NCBI GenBank assembly: GCA_028095005.1
Contig: CM051463.1
Coordinates: forward strand, 5,192,295-5,256,294
Length of the DNA stretch: 64,000 nucleotides
Source: Rhynchospora pubera
Lineage: Eukaryota; Streptophyta; Magnoliopsida; Poales; Cyperaceae
Reading direction: 5' to 3'
Under the pieces are notes generated by a model. The model searched no databases, had not been told where the DNA came from, and worked only from the letters and a program-made list of their open reading frames with translations. The position numbers and the translations under genes are program-made. Shown here piece by piece: positions 30,248-39,658 of the stretch; within the stretch, counting starts at the first letter, position 1, and each line of letters begins with the position of its first letter.

Positions 30248-32680
30248 ATGTCAAAGAATCTCCTTCCTCGCATCAAGCCTCGCCTTACTTCCCTTCCCAG
30301 ACCCACCACCTCTCCCTCTCGCCTCACCCGCTCTCTCGCCATTTCTATTTCTCAACTCCTCGACTCCCGCCACACCAACCCCCACTGGCAACACTCCCTC
30401 TCCCACCTCCTCTCCTCCCACCCCCACCTTCCTCTCCCTTCCCTTCTCGCCTCCTTCCCCGATGCCCACTCTACCATTTCCTTCTTCCACTGGGCTCGCA
30501 CTGCCCCACCTCATTCGGCGCCTATCCTCGACTCTCTCGCCTACTCTTCGCTTCTGCTCCAGTTGGCGAAGTGGAGGAGATTGGATGAAATTGGGATTGT
30601 TGTGGCAACGATGAGAGAGGCGAACATGATCCCAACTCGGAATGCTTTGAGTGTTCTGCTAGCTCGGTTCTCGGATTCTGGAATGGTGCAGAAGGCAATG
30701 GAGGTGTATGAACTGATCAGAGAGAATTATGATGCGCTTCCTCATGTTGTGGATTGCAATTCCCTGCTTAAGTTGCTTGTGAAACGTCGGTCCTGGGACG
30801 TCGCATGTAAGGTGTATGGTGAAATGCTCAAGAGAGAGGGTGGAACAGATAATCATAGCACGTGTATCATGGTTAATGGTTTTTGCATACAAGGTAAAAT
30901 GGAGGACGCAAAGAAGCTCATAGAGGATAGATGGGGAGTCGGGTGCATACCGAATGTGGTTTTTTATAATGTCTTGATTGAAGGATATTTCAGGCATGAG
31001 AAGTTTCAGAAAGGTTATGATCTTTTCAGAGAGATGGAGAAGAAGGGGTTTTTGCCAAGTGTGGTCTCTTATGGAATACTAATAAACGGTTTTTGTAAAA
31101 AAGGTCATTTTGACAAAGTCGTGAAAATATTTTATGAGATGAAGTCAAAAGGTGTGGGACCAAACGTACAAGTATTCAACAACATAATGGATTTTTTGTG
31201 CAAGCAAAGATCAGTGAGATGTGCCAAATCTGTGCTGAAGCAAATGATGGAGAATAATTGCCAACCTGATCTCATCACCTTTAATACTTTAATATCTGGG
31301 TTTTGTAGAGAGAGAATGGCCAAGGAAGCTGAGATGTTTCTTAGAGAGGCCATTAGAAGAGGAATCAGTCCCAATGAGAAGAGTTATACTCCTCTTATTC
31401 ATGGTTTTTCAATTGTAGGAGAAGTTGTAAAAGCAACTGATTTACTAGCAGAGATGCTAGAAAGAGGAACTAGTCCTGATTTGGTGACATTTGGGGCATT
31501 AATTCACAGCCTTGTAGTAGTTGGTAAGGTCAAAGAGGCACTGGCTGTTAAAGAGAAAATGGTAGTCATTGGAGTTGCCTTAGATGGTCAGATATACAAT
31601 TTTTTGATTGGGGGCTTGTGCAAGAAAGGCATGCTTTCTTCAGCCAAGAAGCTGCTAGGAAAGATGCTGTCACAAAATATTCTTCCTGATGAGTTTGTTT
31701 ACACAACTTTAATTGATGGTTTCATCAGAAATGACAATTTTGAGGAGGCAAAGAAGGTTTTTCAATTCATGGAAGAAAAAGGAATTAGGGGCGGGATTGT
31801 TTTGCATAATGCCATTATCAAGGGCTATTGTAAAAATGGCTTAATGAAAGAAGCTGTTGCGTGCTATAATGGTTTGAAAAATAATGGATGCAATCCTGAC
31901 GAAGTCACCTTCACCACATTAATAAGTGGATTTTCAAAACAAGGCAACCTAAAGGCTGCTCTATGTGTTTTAGGACGCATGATAAAGGGACAATGCAAAC
32001 CAAATGTCATAACCTGCTCAGTTTTAATGGTGATGTATTGTAACAGAGGTGACACTGAGAAAACTGAGTTTATTTACAACTACATGAAATTGAGTAATCT
32101 CTCTCCCAACGTTGTTACTTACACAATTCTGGTCAGGTGTTTCTTTAAAACATATAATGTGATAAAAGCAGCTGAATGGTTTGAGACAATGTTAAGTAAC
32201 AAATGTGCTCCAAATGATGCCACATTTCACACTCTAATAAACGGATTGTTAAAATGTCTCCCAATTGAAAACCATGCAGGAATTGGGATTTTGGATTTGT
32301 ATATGCAAATGGTAGCTGACAGATGGGACCATAGGGCTGCAGTGTATAACTCAATTATATTTACCCTATGTAGGTATAATATGCTTAGAAAAGCTTTGGA
32401 GTTTAAAGATCATATTGCTGGTAAAATGTTTTCGGCAGATTGTGTTACTTCTCTTTCACTTTTGTATGGAGTTTGTGTAGAAGGAAGATCTAAAGTGTGG
32501 ATGGATCTCATTGAACCTGAAGTTATCAAGGTTGAAACTCAGATAGTTTGTAAATATAAAATGATATTTGACAGGTATATATGTGAATCTGTGAGCTCAG
32601 AAGTAAGTTCTGTTTTGGAAAATTTGCTTGAAGAGAGTATGGGTTCGTGCAAACCTATTTACCAGGTTGGAGGCCTATAA
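30248..32680 (+). CDS. P-type pentatricopeptide repeat protein (homologue of Arabidopsis At1g52620)
   Basis: 810 residues, intronless. ATG 30248 starts MSKNLLPRIKP, which matches the start I recall for At1g52620 (MSKTLLSRIKP). The frame is open upstream, but those codons look like leader. The N-terminus is Ser/Arg/Leu-rich with few acids (about 1-40), a likely organelle transit peptide, probably mitochondrial. From about residue 130 to 770 there are about 18 tandem 35-residue P-type PPR motifs, for example PNVVFYNVLIEGY, PSVVSYGILINGFCKKG, PDLITFNTLISGFC, PDEFVYTTLIDGFI and PNVVTYTILVRCFF. There is no E, DYW or SMR domain. P-class PPRs bind organelle RNA for stability, processing or translation. 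The RNA target is not visible here. A young retrotransposon lies 198 bp upstream and has moved the ancestral promoter 11.2 kb away. Reading frame intact. Confidence 0.95.
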   Translation: MSKNLLPRIKPRLTSLPRPTTSPSRLTRSLAISISQLLDSRHTNPHWQHSLSHLLSSHPHLPLPSLLASFPDAHSTISFFHWARTAPPHSAPILDSLAYSSLLLQLAKWRRLDEIGIVVATMREANMIPTRNALSVLLARFSDSGMVQKAMEVYELIRENYDALPHVVDCNSLLKLLVKRRSWDVACKVYGEMLKREGGTDNHSTCIMVNGFCIQGKMEDAKKLIEDRWGVGCIPNVVFYNVLIEGYFRHEKFQKGYDLFREMEKKGFLPSVVSYGILINGFCKKGHFDKVVKIFYEMKSKGVGPNVQVFNNIMDFLCKQRSVRCAKSVLKQMMENNCQPDLITFNTLISGFCRERMAKEAEMFLREAIRRGISPNEKSYTPLIHGFSIVGEVVKATDLLAEMLERGTSPDLVTFGALIHSLVVVGKVKEALAVKEKMVVIGVALDGQIYNFLIGGLCKKGMLSSAKKLLGKMLSQNILPDEFVYTTLIDGFIRNDNFEEAKKVFQFMEEKGIRGGIVLHNAIIKGYCKNGLMKEAVACYNGLKNNGCNPDEVTFTTLISGFSKQGNLKAALCVLGRMIKGQCKPNVITCSVLMVMYCNRGDTEKTEFIYNYMKLSNLSPNVVTYTILVRCFFKTYNVIKAAEWFETMLSNKCAPNDATFHTLINGLLKCLPIENHAGIGILDLYMQMVADRWDHRAAVYNSIIFTLCRYNMLRKALEFKDHIAGKMFSADCVTSLSLLYGVCVEGRSKVWMDLIEPEVIKVETQIVCKYKMIFDRYICESVSSEVSSVLENLLEESMGSCKPIYQVGGL

Positions 32681-33708
32681 ATTTTGTTTCTCCAGGTGGG
32701 GGTAGTTTGTAAATGAAAGTTTGCTTCCATAGAAAGCGTTCTGATTGGATGCTTAAAGAACTGCAGGTTTGTTAATTAGGTAAATTTATTTTTTGATGAA
32801 ATTATCTTTATACAAATAGTGGCATTTTCCAAATTTATTTTTGCATTTTTAGATGATCGCTCCTTTGGAAGGACGAAAAGAATCTTCCACTATTTCTTTC
32901 TTTCTGATTGGCACATCAGGTAAAAATTGTTCTGTACATCACTTCTTTTGCCAAACTTTGAACTCATTTCTTTTGTTTAGCCTTTGAATTCATTATATGC
33001 ATTTGGAAAAATAATTATTAAAGTGTTCGTTCATTGTTTCAGCTGGTAATTTGCCTGGCGCAAAGAGATCTTGACCTAGCAGATATGAACGATGGTTGCC
33101 TCACATACATAAAGTATTCTTGTACATATACTAAAGTGAATTTTAGTTTGATTACTTAGTATTCTTTTGTTTTTCTTCTTCTAAAGTTACTCTTTTGAAT
33201 GAACTTGTAATTAACAATTTTGTTTAATACCTAAGGCTAATGGAGTAAACTTATTATGTCTATTCTAATTCTCGTTTTATATGATGCCTGGTACTGTATT
33301 TAGACAAAACAATCCTTGTCATGATATCAGCTGGTGCTGCGTAATCTCTACCAGCTGAGACAGCATTGCAATATTGGTAAACAATTTTGCACTGATACCA
33401 ACTTTTTTTAAATAAAATAATAATTATATTTTCCTGATTACATTCTGATGTAGATAAGTATAAGGCGGGTCAAAACGAGCAGTCTATCTATAACAGGCAC
33501 ATATAACTTAACAAGGGATAGAATAGAGAATAAAAAATCTACAAAAATAATCCATAAAACCACAAAAGGATACTTGCTGTGCAAAAATGTGTCGTTGCTC
33601 TTTTAACCATGCAGCAGTTGAAACTTGAAAACAATTCAGTACACAATAAACCATACAGAAATCGTGACTGAAGATGAAAGAAATATTGTTTCCTACGTTT
33701 ATTCTACA
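32681..33708 (+). other. 3' region of the PPR gene, possibly with spliced UTR
   Basis: No further coding sequence. Candidate untranslated-region splice signals occur (TCCAG then GTGGGGG at 32694; ATTGTTTCAG then CTGG at about 33045), so the 3' UTR may be spliced, as is common for plant PPR genes. This is inference only. The rest is AT-rich. Confidence 0.35.
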
Positions 33709-33717
33709 CAAAATAAA

Positions 33718-34856
33718 GGAAATTGATTACTACCATCTCTATTTCTACCATCGCTATCATCGCTCGAAGCGCTCCCCCTCTCCTAACTCAGCGAAGCGAA
33801 GGCTCCTCTCTCTCCAGCGAAGTGAGCCCTCTCCTCACCCTGCGAAGCGCTCCCCTCTCCTCATCCGGGTACGCTCCTCTCCCTTCGCACTCTTCAGTCT
33901 CTTTCTTCTGTGCATCTCTCTCCCTTCCCCCTCCCTTCGCACTCTTCAGTCTCTTCCTTATGTTCAATTTGTTGGTGTATATGTTCACTTTGTTCATTCA
34001 TATGTTCAATTTGTTATTCTATATGTTCAATTTGTTTTGTTGCTTGTCAGATTTATGTGTTTATTTTATATCTCACTTTGTTAGTTTATATGTTCACTTT
34101 GTTCATTCATCTGTTCAATTTGTTATTTCTATGTGTTCAATTTGTTTTGTTGTGCGTCAGATTTCTGTGTTTATTTTATGTCTCACTTTGTTGGTGTATA
34201 TGTTCACTTTGTTCATTCATATGTTCAATTTGTTATTCTATATGTTCAATTTGTTTTGTTGTTTGTCAGATTTATGTGTTTATTTTATATCTCACTTTGT
34301 TAGTGTATATGTTCACTTTGTTCATTCATCTGTTCAATTTGTTATTTCTATGTGTTCAATTTGTTCTTCTGTTCGTCAGATTTCTGTGTTTATTTTATGT
34401 CTCACTTTGTTGGTGTATATGTTCACTTTGTTCATTCATATGTTCAATTTGTTATTCTATATGTTCAATTTGTTACTTCTATGTGTTCAATTTGTTTTGT
34501 TGTGCGTCAGAGTTCTGTGTTTATTTTATGTCTCACTTTATTGGTGTATATGTTCACTTTGTTCATTCATATGTTCAATTTGTTATTCTATATGTTCAAT
34601 TTGTTTTCTTGCTTGTCAGAGGAAAGACAGAGAAGAGAAGAAAAGACACGGAGGTAGAAGGAGAGTGAAGAGGGACGGAGGGGAGTGTGGCAGAGAAGGA
34701 AAGAGAAGAGGTGGAGAAGATGAACGCGCTAGGGAAGGAGGGGAGCGCGCGGGAGGGGAGGAGAGCGCATCTGAAGAGGAGGGGAGCGCGCGGGAGGGAA
34801 ATTGAGGTTAGCGATGGTAGCGATTGCATAAATCGCGATGGTGGTTATAATTTCTG
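33718..34856. mobile_element. Mutator-like foldback element with a minisatellite core
   Basis: Flanked by the perfect 9-bp direct repeat CAAAATAAA (33709-33717 and 34857-34865), diagnostic of Mutator-like elements. The ends are inverted (GGAAATTGATTACTACCATC against the complement of GATGGTGGTTATAATTTCTG; ACCATCGCTATCATCGCT against AGCGATGGTAGCGAT). The left arm is pyrimidine-rich with GAAGCGCTCCCCTCTCC and the right arm is purine-rich with GGAGGGGAGCGCGCGGGAG, again inverted. The centre is a tandem repeat. No transposase. Long open frames (33723-34805 and others) are by-products of the repeats. Confidence 0.85.
33961..34620. repeat. About 110-bp minisatellite inside the foldback element
   Basis: Tandem units built from TATGTTCACTTTGTTCATTC, TATGTTCAATTTGTTATTC and TGTTTATTTTATGTCTCAC. 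The landmark TCTCACTTT falls at 34071, 34181, 34290, 34400 and 34531, so the period is 110, 109, 110, then 131 bp. Each unit itself contains TGTTCA.TTTGTT sub-repeats. Confidence 0.9.
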
Positions 34857-35090
34857 CAAAATAAAAAAGAAAAAAGAAAGAACCTGGCTGGAACTGGAAG
34901 TGTTTTATCCATTTAATGGGCTTTCATATGACCCAGTCCTCAAAAATCTCTTATGGGCTTAAGTTTCAGCCCAGAGTATCGGATTCCATTCCCTCTCTCT
35001 CCCTCCGTCCGAGTCGTCTCTCTCTCAGTCATCACAATTCACAATTCACAAATTCCTCACCAACTTGTCCGAGCACGGCCGCCGTGACAA

Positions 35091-36326
35091 ATGGAGATCG
35101 ACCCATCCTTGCTCCTACTCCTCTCCAACCTCCTCCAACTCCAAACCTACCTGGACCCCACCTCCGACCCTACCTCCCTCGCCTCCCCTTCCTCCTTCCC
35201 TCTCCTCTTCTTCGCTCTCGCCTCCGCCATCTCCTCCTCCCTCCTCTCCTCCTCTTCTCCTTCTCCTTCTCTCATCCCCAATTCCCTCTCCCCTCTCTCC
35301 TCTGACCCCATCTATTCCCTCGACCCCGCCACCCGCGACGCCCGCTTTCGCTCCCTCTTCGGCCTCTCCTTCTCCCTCTTCAACTCCCTCCTCAACTCCC
35401 TCCTCCCCCACTCCCCTTTCCCTCTCCACATCCCTCCCGACCGCGCCTTGTCCCTCGCTCTCTCCCGCCTCTCCCGCGGCGTCTCTTCCCGCCTCCTCTC
35501 CCGCACCGTCTCCCTCCCGCCTTCCCTCATTTCTCGCTGCACCCATTCCCTCACCCGTCTTCTCTCCACCACTCTCTACTCCCAATTCGTCAAGCCCTTC
35601 CCTCCATCTTCTTCCTCATCATCGTCCCGCTATACTCCACTTCCCAATTTAATTGGATCTATTATCTCATCGCCTGTCCGGTTGAGGCTTGCTGCACCGG
35701 ACTCCACTCTTCTCTCCCCGAACCGGCCTTTCCCGTCTGTTCTTCTCCAGGCGGTGGCTGATCACCGCCGGGTTTTCATTGATGCTTGTGTGCGTGCACC
35801 AGGTTCTGTTGACCCGGCATCACACCTTCGGGAAAGTAGCCTTTACCAGCGTGCTTCATCCGGCAAACTATTGACTGAGCCCATTGTAAACCTACATGGC
35901 CAGAAGATACGGCCATACCTTGCTGGTGACTCATCGTTCCCTCTACTACCGTTTCTCCTCACCCCTTTCTCTTCCTCTCCTGCCTCCTCTTCTGCTTCAC
36001 ATCCTTCCTATGAGACCTTCGACACAGCTCTCATCAAATACCAGGCTGAATCCATTGAGCCTGCTATTGCTCTTCTCAAAGGCCGGTGGAAAATACTTAG
36101 GAACCTTAATGTGGGTCTTGACCATGCAGCTCAGACAATCATGGCTTGTGTGGTATTGCACAACATGTGCCAACTGGCAAAGGAACCAGAGGATGATGGG
36201 AAGTACTTGTGGCGGGACCCGCCTGAGACTTTACAACCTGCATATTCACTTGATAGTGAGTGGTCAATGTACAATGTTGCTGAAAGCGTGAGAGAGGCTC
36301 TAGCCGAGGACTTGTATGACAGATAG
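35091..36326 (+). CDS. Domesticated PIF/Harbinger transposase-derived protein (HARBI1/ALP1-like)
   Basis: 411 residues, intronless, ATG in good context (GACAAATGGAG) after a CT-rich leader. The C-terminal half fits the DDE_Tnp_4 nuclease fold: NLIGSIISSPVRL (186-198), FIDACVRAPGSVDPASHLRE (229-248), YLAGDSSFPLLPFLLTPF (276-293) and SIEPAIALLKGRWKIL (321-336), then a conserved ACVVLHNMC end. The N-terminal 180 residues are Ser/Leu/Pro-rich. Two of the usual catalytic acids look replaced: serine where IDGT/IDCT has Asp (about 193) and proline at 242 where a second acid is expected. E323 remains. No TIR or TSD flanks the gene. This fits a domesticated protein such as ALP1-like factors; I recall At3g19120 as a close match. 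A chromatin role is inference. A Mutator-like foldback lies 234 bp upstream. Confidence 0.85.
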   Translation: MEIDPSLLLLLSNLLQLQTYLDPTSDPTSLASPSSFPLLFFALASAISSSLLSSSSPSPSLIPNSLSPLSSDPIYSLDPATRDARFRSLFGLSFSLFNSLLNSLLPHSPFPLHIPPDRALSLALSRLSRGVSSRLLSRTVSLPPSLISRCTHSLTRLLSTTLYSQFVKPFPPSSSSSSSRYTPLPNLIGSIISSPVRLRLAAPDSTLLSPNRPFPSVLLQAVADHRRVFIDACVRAPGSVDPASHLRESSLYQRASSGKLLTEPIVNLHGQKIRPYLAGDSSFPLLPFLLTPFSSSPASSSASHPSYETFDTALIKYQAESIEPAIALLKGRWKILRNLNVGLDHAAQTIMACVVLHNMCQLAKEPEDDGKYLWRDPPETLQPAYSLDSEWSMYNVAESVREALAEDLYDR

Positions 36327-38756
36327 CAGAGGACACCGCCCCATGCACGGTAAATTGTAAGTTGAGGTTTGAGTTGTTTTGATGAACCAACTTAACTAAT
36401 TTGTATTAATGCCTTTGGTTTGTAGTTTGACCTAATTTTATCAGAAGAGAAGGATGTACTTTGTTAAGGTCTAGGTAAAGGTATCATGGCATGCTGTACA
36501 AATGCAGACCATGTGATTAAATGATTGGCAAGGTTGCATATGCCATTTCTCATTGTAAGGCGATATTTGGTCAGAACCAGTAAAGCGAAACCTCTCTTGG
36601 CTGTTTGATCAAATCAACTGTTTACATTTGGATACCACAGCCTTACTATGTGGGCATCACAAACAGCTGTAGAGAAAACCTTTAATTTGTAGGACTTTGA
36701 TGTTCTTCATGTGTCAGTTGATTGGAGTTTTCTGGTTTAATGTAACTCTTGAAGTGTCCAATGATTTTAACTTAAAATTTTAGTTCCAATTTCTGCACAC
36801 TGATGCTTGGCAGTTGTTTTATGTATTGTACTGGTATGAGACCCATTATTTAGTAATTTACCAGTTGTAGTGCAGACGGAAGTGCCACTTTGGGCCTGCT
36901 GATTATAATTTCATTTGAATCTCTCCTCTGGAATTAAATGTCTCCTAAGTAAGTTACTAGTACCAATCATGGTACCAGGTGGCACTGTATTGGTAGGTAT
37001 CATTTTTGTGTCGAACAGTTGCCAATTGTGGTAATTGTAGGAGCTAGCATTGCAATCTTTTCTTATTTCTCCCAGAATAATCTTAGAGAGAGTGATAATA
37101 CTGTGTTGAACTACAATCTGTAAAGTCTGAATATTTGACTTCATTCTGTTTTAAGTTGATTCAGCATTATTGCAGTTCATTTTTCTTTTTTTTTAAAAAA
37201 AAAACATAAAAAGGTAGTTCCTGATTCATGTGGGGATGCACACTTTTATGCTATATTAATATGCTGCTTATACTTGTGATGTCCGTTACTCTTTCATAAC
37301 ATTACATATTGGGCTGCTCATATTGCATCAAGACAAACAAATCAGGGTAGTTCATTTTGAATTCGTCGATACTGATCTAAATGCTTTAAATAAATTCTAT
37401 GGAAATTCAATAATTTCTGTTTCTCAAAAACAACAAAACCGAAAAAAAATATTGTCGTTTGAAATGTAAAAGTGATTGAAAAGAATTTGAATTGCTACAA
37501 AGCTCGCAAAATAGTTCACATATCTTTTTGCACACAATGGCTGGAAATTGTTTCTTTTTTGAAATGGGTGGGTCTTGTTTGGTTTTTTTTTTTACTTTTT
37601 TAAAAAAATTATTTCGTTATTATAGTTTGTTTCTTAGGTTGTGACATAGAAAATTGTTCATACTGTGTTACCATTAAAAATGCTGTTTAGAAGTATATGT
37701 TTTATTTTTTCTGAGCCTGAGGTTCTGTTTCCTCGTATGTATGTCATTCTCGCTTTACCAAAAGAACAGAAACATACAAATAAACAGGTAAAGAACGGAT
37801 ATGTCTCAATTTTCCATTGGTTGAAGGTGATGCGCACTTGCGCTAAAAAAACGGAAAGCGCAGATCCTACCATAAATCAGTCCCATTGCTCAAAAATTGA
37901 GGTTCAGTTCCGTATTTAATTAATTAATTGTGCCGTTTGAAATTGATTTAAAATTATCATTTATATTTTAGATCGAAAGTTCTGGATTGATTATGATGGG
38001 TAATGGAAAGAAGCAGTCTGCATAAGTTAGAATTGACACGAATCGTCTAATTAAAAATAGAAATTTGAAATTAAATAAATGGTCTTTTAAAATCTGAAAA
38101 AGTTGGCGAAAAGAACAACTCGATTTTTTTTCCGCCTTATAGATATTAAAACGGCATCTAAGTTTGATTCTGCTTTTCAAAAAGATTGTTAATAGTCTTG
38201 AAACTCAAAAAGCAGAGTGCCGCAAAAAACCTAACTGAACTAAAAATTAGAAACCGGACGACTTTGTAGATGTATCAATTGTTGTACTCACAAGTCAGTG
38301 CTTGAGTGTTTTTTATTTTTTACTTGCTGAAATAAAAGTGTTCATTTGGTATGAAAAGTTATCCTCTGTTTTTCTTTAAAATATCTAGAACAAATATTAA
38401 GAAACTAAAAAGAAATGAATTTCTACCAATTCTTGGTCCTTAACCGCCGTACTGGCAACAATTACGTCTTTTATCTAATTATCTTCATTTTCAGTGGAAA
38501 GTTAAAGTGATTGCGATATGCGATTCCATGAAAAGTTGACAGCTAGATGTGAAAATAAATGTCATCCTTCCAGCTAGGCAAACCCCTGTCCACTTTGGTC
38601 AATATGCCATTCCCAAGGTTTATTTAATTATAATGGTGTCAAAAATTTATATTTAGATTATATTATAGTAGTTTCGCATACTTCCATTCATATTTGGAAG
38701 CCAAGATGAGAACTTAAACAGGGGTTCATAATGTTCGAAACTTAGCATATATTATT
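36327..38756. other. Intergenic DNA 3' of the Harbinger-derived gene
   Basis: The first few hundred bases are likely its 3' UTR. No other coding region or defined repeat was seen. Short frames have no family features. Confidence 0.5.
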
Positions 38757-39056
38757 GGAAATTGATTACTGCCCATCTGCAGTTTTACCATCCCTGCCAT
38801 CGCTAAATATAAAGTGAACATATACAGCAAATAAAGTGAACATATAGACAATCTAAGTGAACACATACAAACAAATAAGTTCAATGAAAATAAGTTAAAT
38901 ATTCATGTAAACTTCTGAACAAATAGTGACAACACTTATTTGTTTGTAAGTGTTCACTTAGATCGTCTATATGTTCACCTTATTTGTTGTATATGTTCAA
39001 TTTGTATTTAGCGATGGCTGGGATGGTATATTTGCCGATGGCACTTATAATTCGTG
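38757..39056. mobile_element. Short foldback relative of the 33718-34856 element
   Basis: It begins GGAAATTGATTACTGCCCAT, as the large element does, and ends ...GATGGCACTTATAATTCG. CCATCCCTGCCATCGCTA and TAGCGATGGCTGGGATGG are perfect inverted copies. The arms carry AGTGAACATATA / TATATGTTCAC, the same words as the larger element's minisatellite, here folded as a hairpin. No 9-bp TSD was found, so the ends are approximate. Confidence 0.65.
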
Positions 39057-39091
39057 ATTAAATTAGTACACCCTTAATTACTAGCAAATAA

Positions 39092-39278
39092 GGCCCAGAT
39101 CAAAATGATTTTTACTTGGGATTTCATTTCATTTGAATTGATTTCATAGAATTTCGTTGGATCTAATTACATGGAAATTACATCCAAATGACATCAAATT
39201 TCTTCATTTTGATCAAGAATTTTCCAACGAAATGAAATGAAATCCCAAACTAAAAAAATTGAGATTTTGACCGGGGCC
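39092..39278. mobile_element. 187-bp Tourist-like (PIF/Harbinger) MITE
   Basis: TIRs GGCCCAGATCAAAAT and ATTTTGACCGGGGCC, with TAA at both sides (39089-39091 and 39279-39281), the classic PIF/Harbinger target. The arms TTGGGATTTCATTTCATTT / AAATGAAATGAAATCCCAA make most of the element a hairpin. Non-coding. It lies about 0.4 kb past the end of the SDR gene. Confidence 0.9.
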
Positions 39279-39658
39279 TAAGTATAATTAAAAGTAGGAA
39301 CGAAAGAAATTAATGCTTGCTCTCCAACTCCAATTCCATGACAAAATAATCACACTCAATGCAAATCGATGCAGGCTCAAGCTAAATTGATGAAGGAGAA
39401 TCTCTACACATGCAAATGTAGAGAAACATGTATGCTAAGAGACCTAGATATTTTGCTTTGCACAGGCACAGAAATGAAAGATGCAATTTTACAAGCAGAG
39501 GACCTTGACACGCTTTAGCTGCCTCTGCCACACACTATCTTCTCCTATCCATCAAACCCAGATTCCACTGATCTCAGCACACTTATGAAACAAAACAAAA
39601 CCCCAAGAAAATTGGAACAAATAAAAAGAAATAGATTTTGTGGTCGCATAAGTCAATA

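Noticed and set aside
33961..34620. Possible CRISPR-like array
   Set aside because: Continuous tandem repeat with no unique spacers, in a plant genome, inside a transposon. The same holds for 46075-46236.
33723..34805. 360-residue plus-strand open frame and overlapping frames
   Set aside because: Made of the minisatellite and the inverted arms of a Mutator-like foldback element; all three frames stay open because the repeat lacks stops.
35115..35585. Minus-strand Glu/Gly/Arg-rich open frame
   Set aside because: Antisense shadow of the CT-rich N-terminal coding region of the Harbinger-derived gene.
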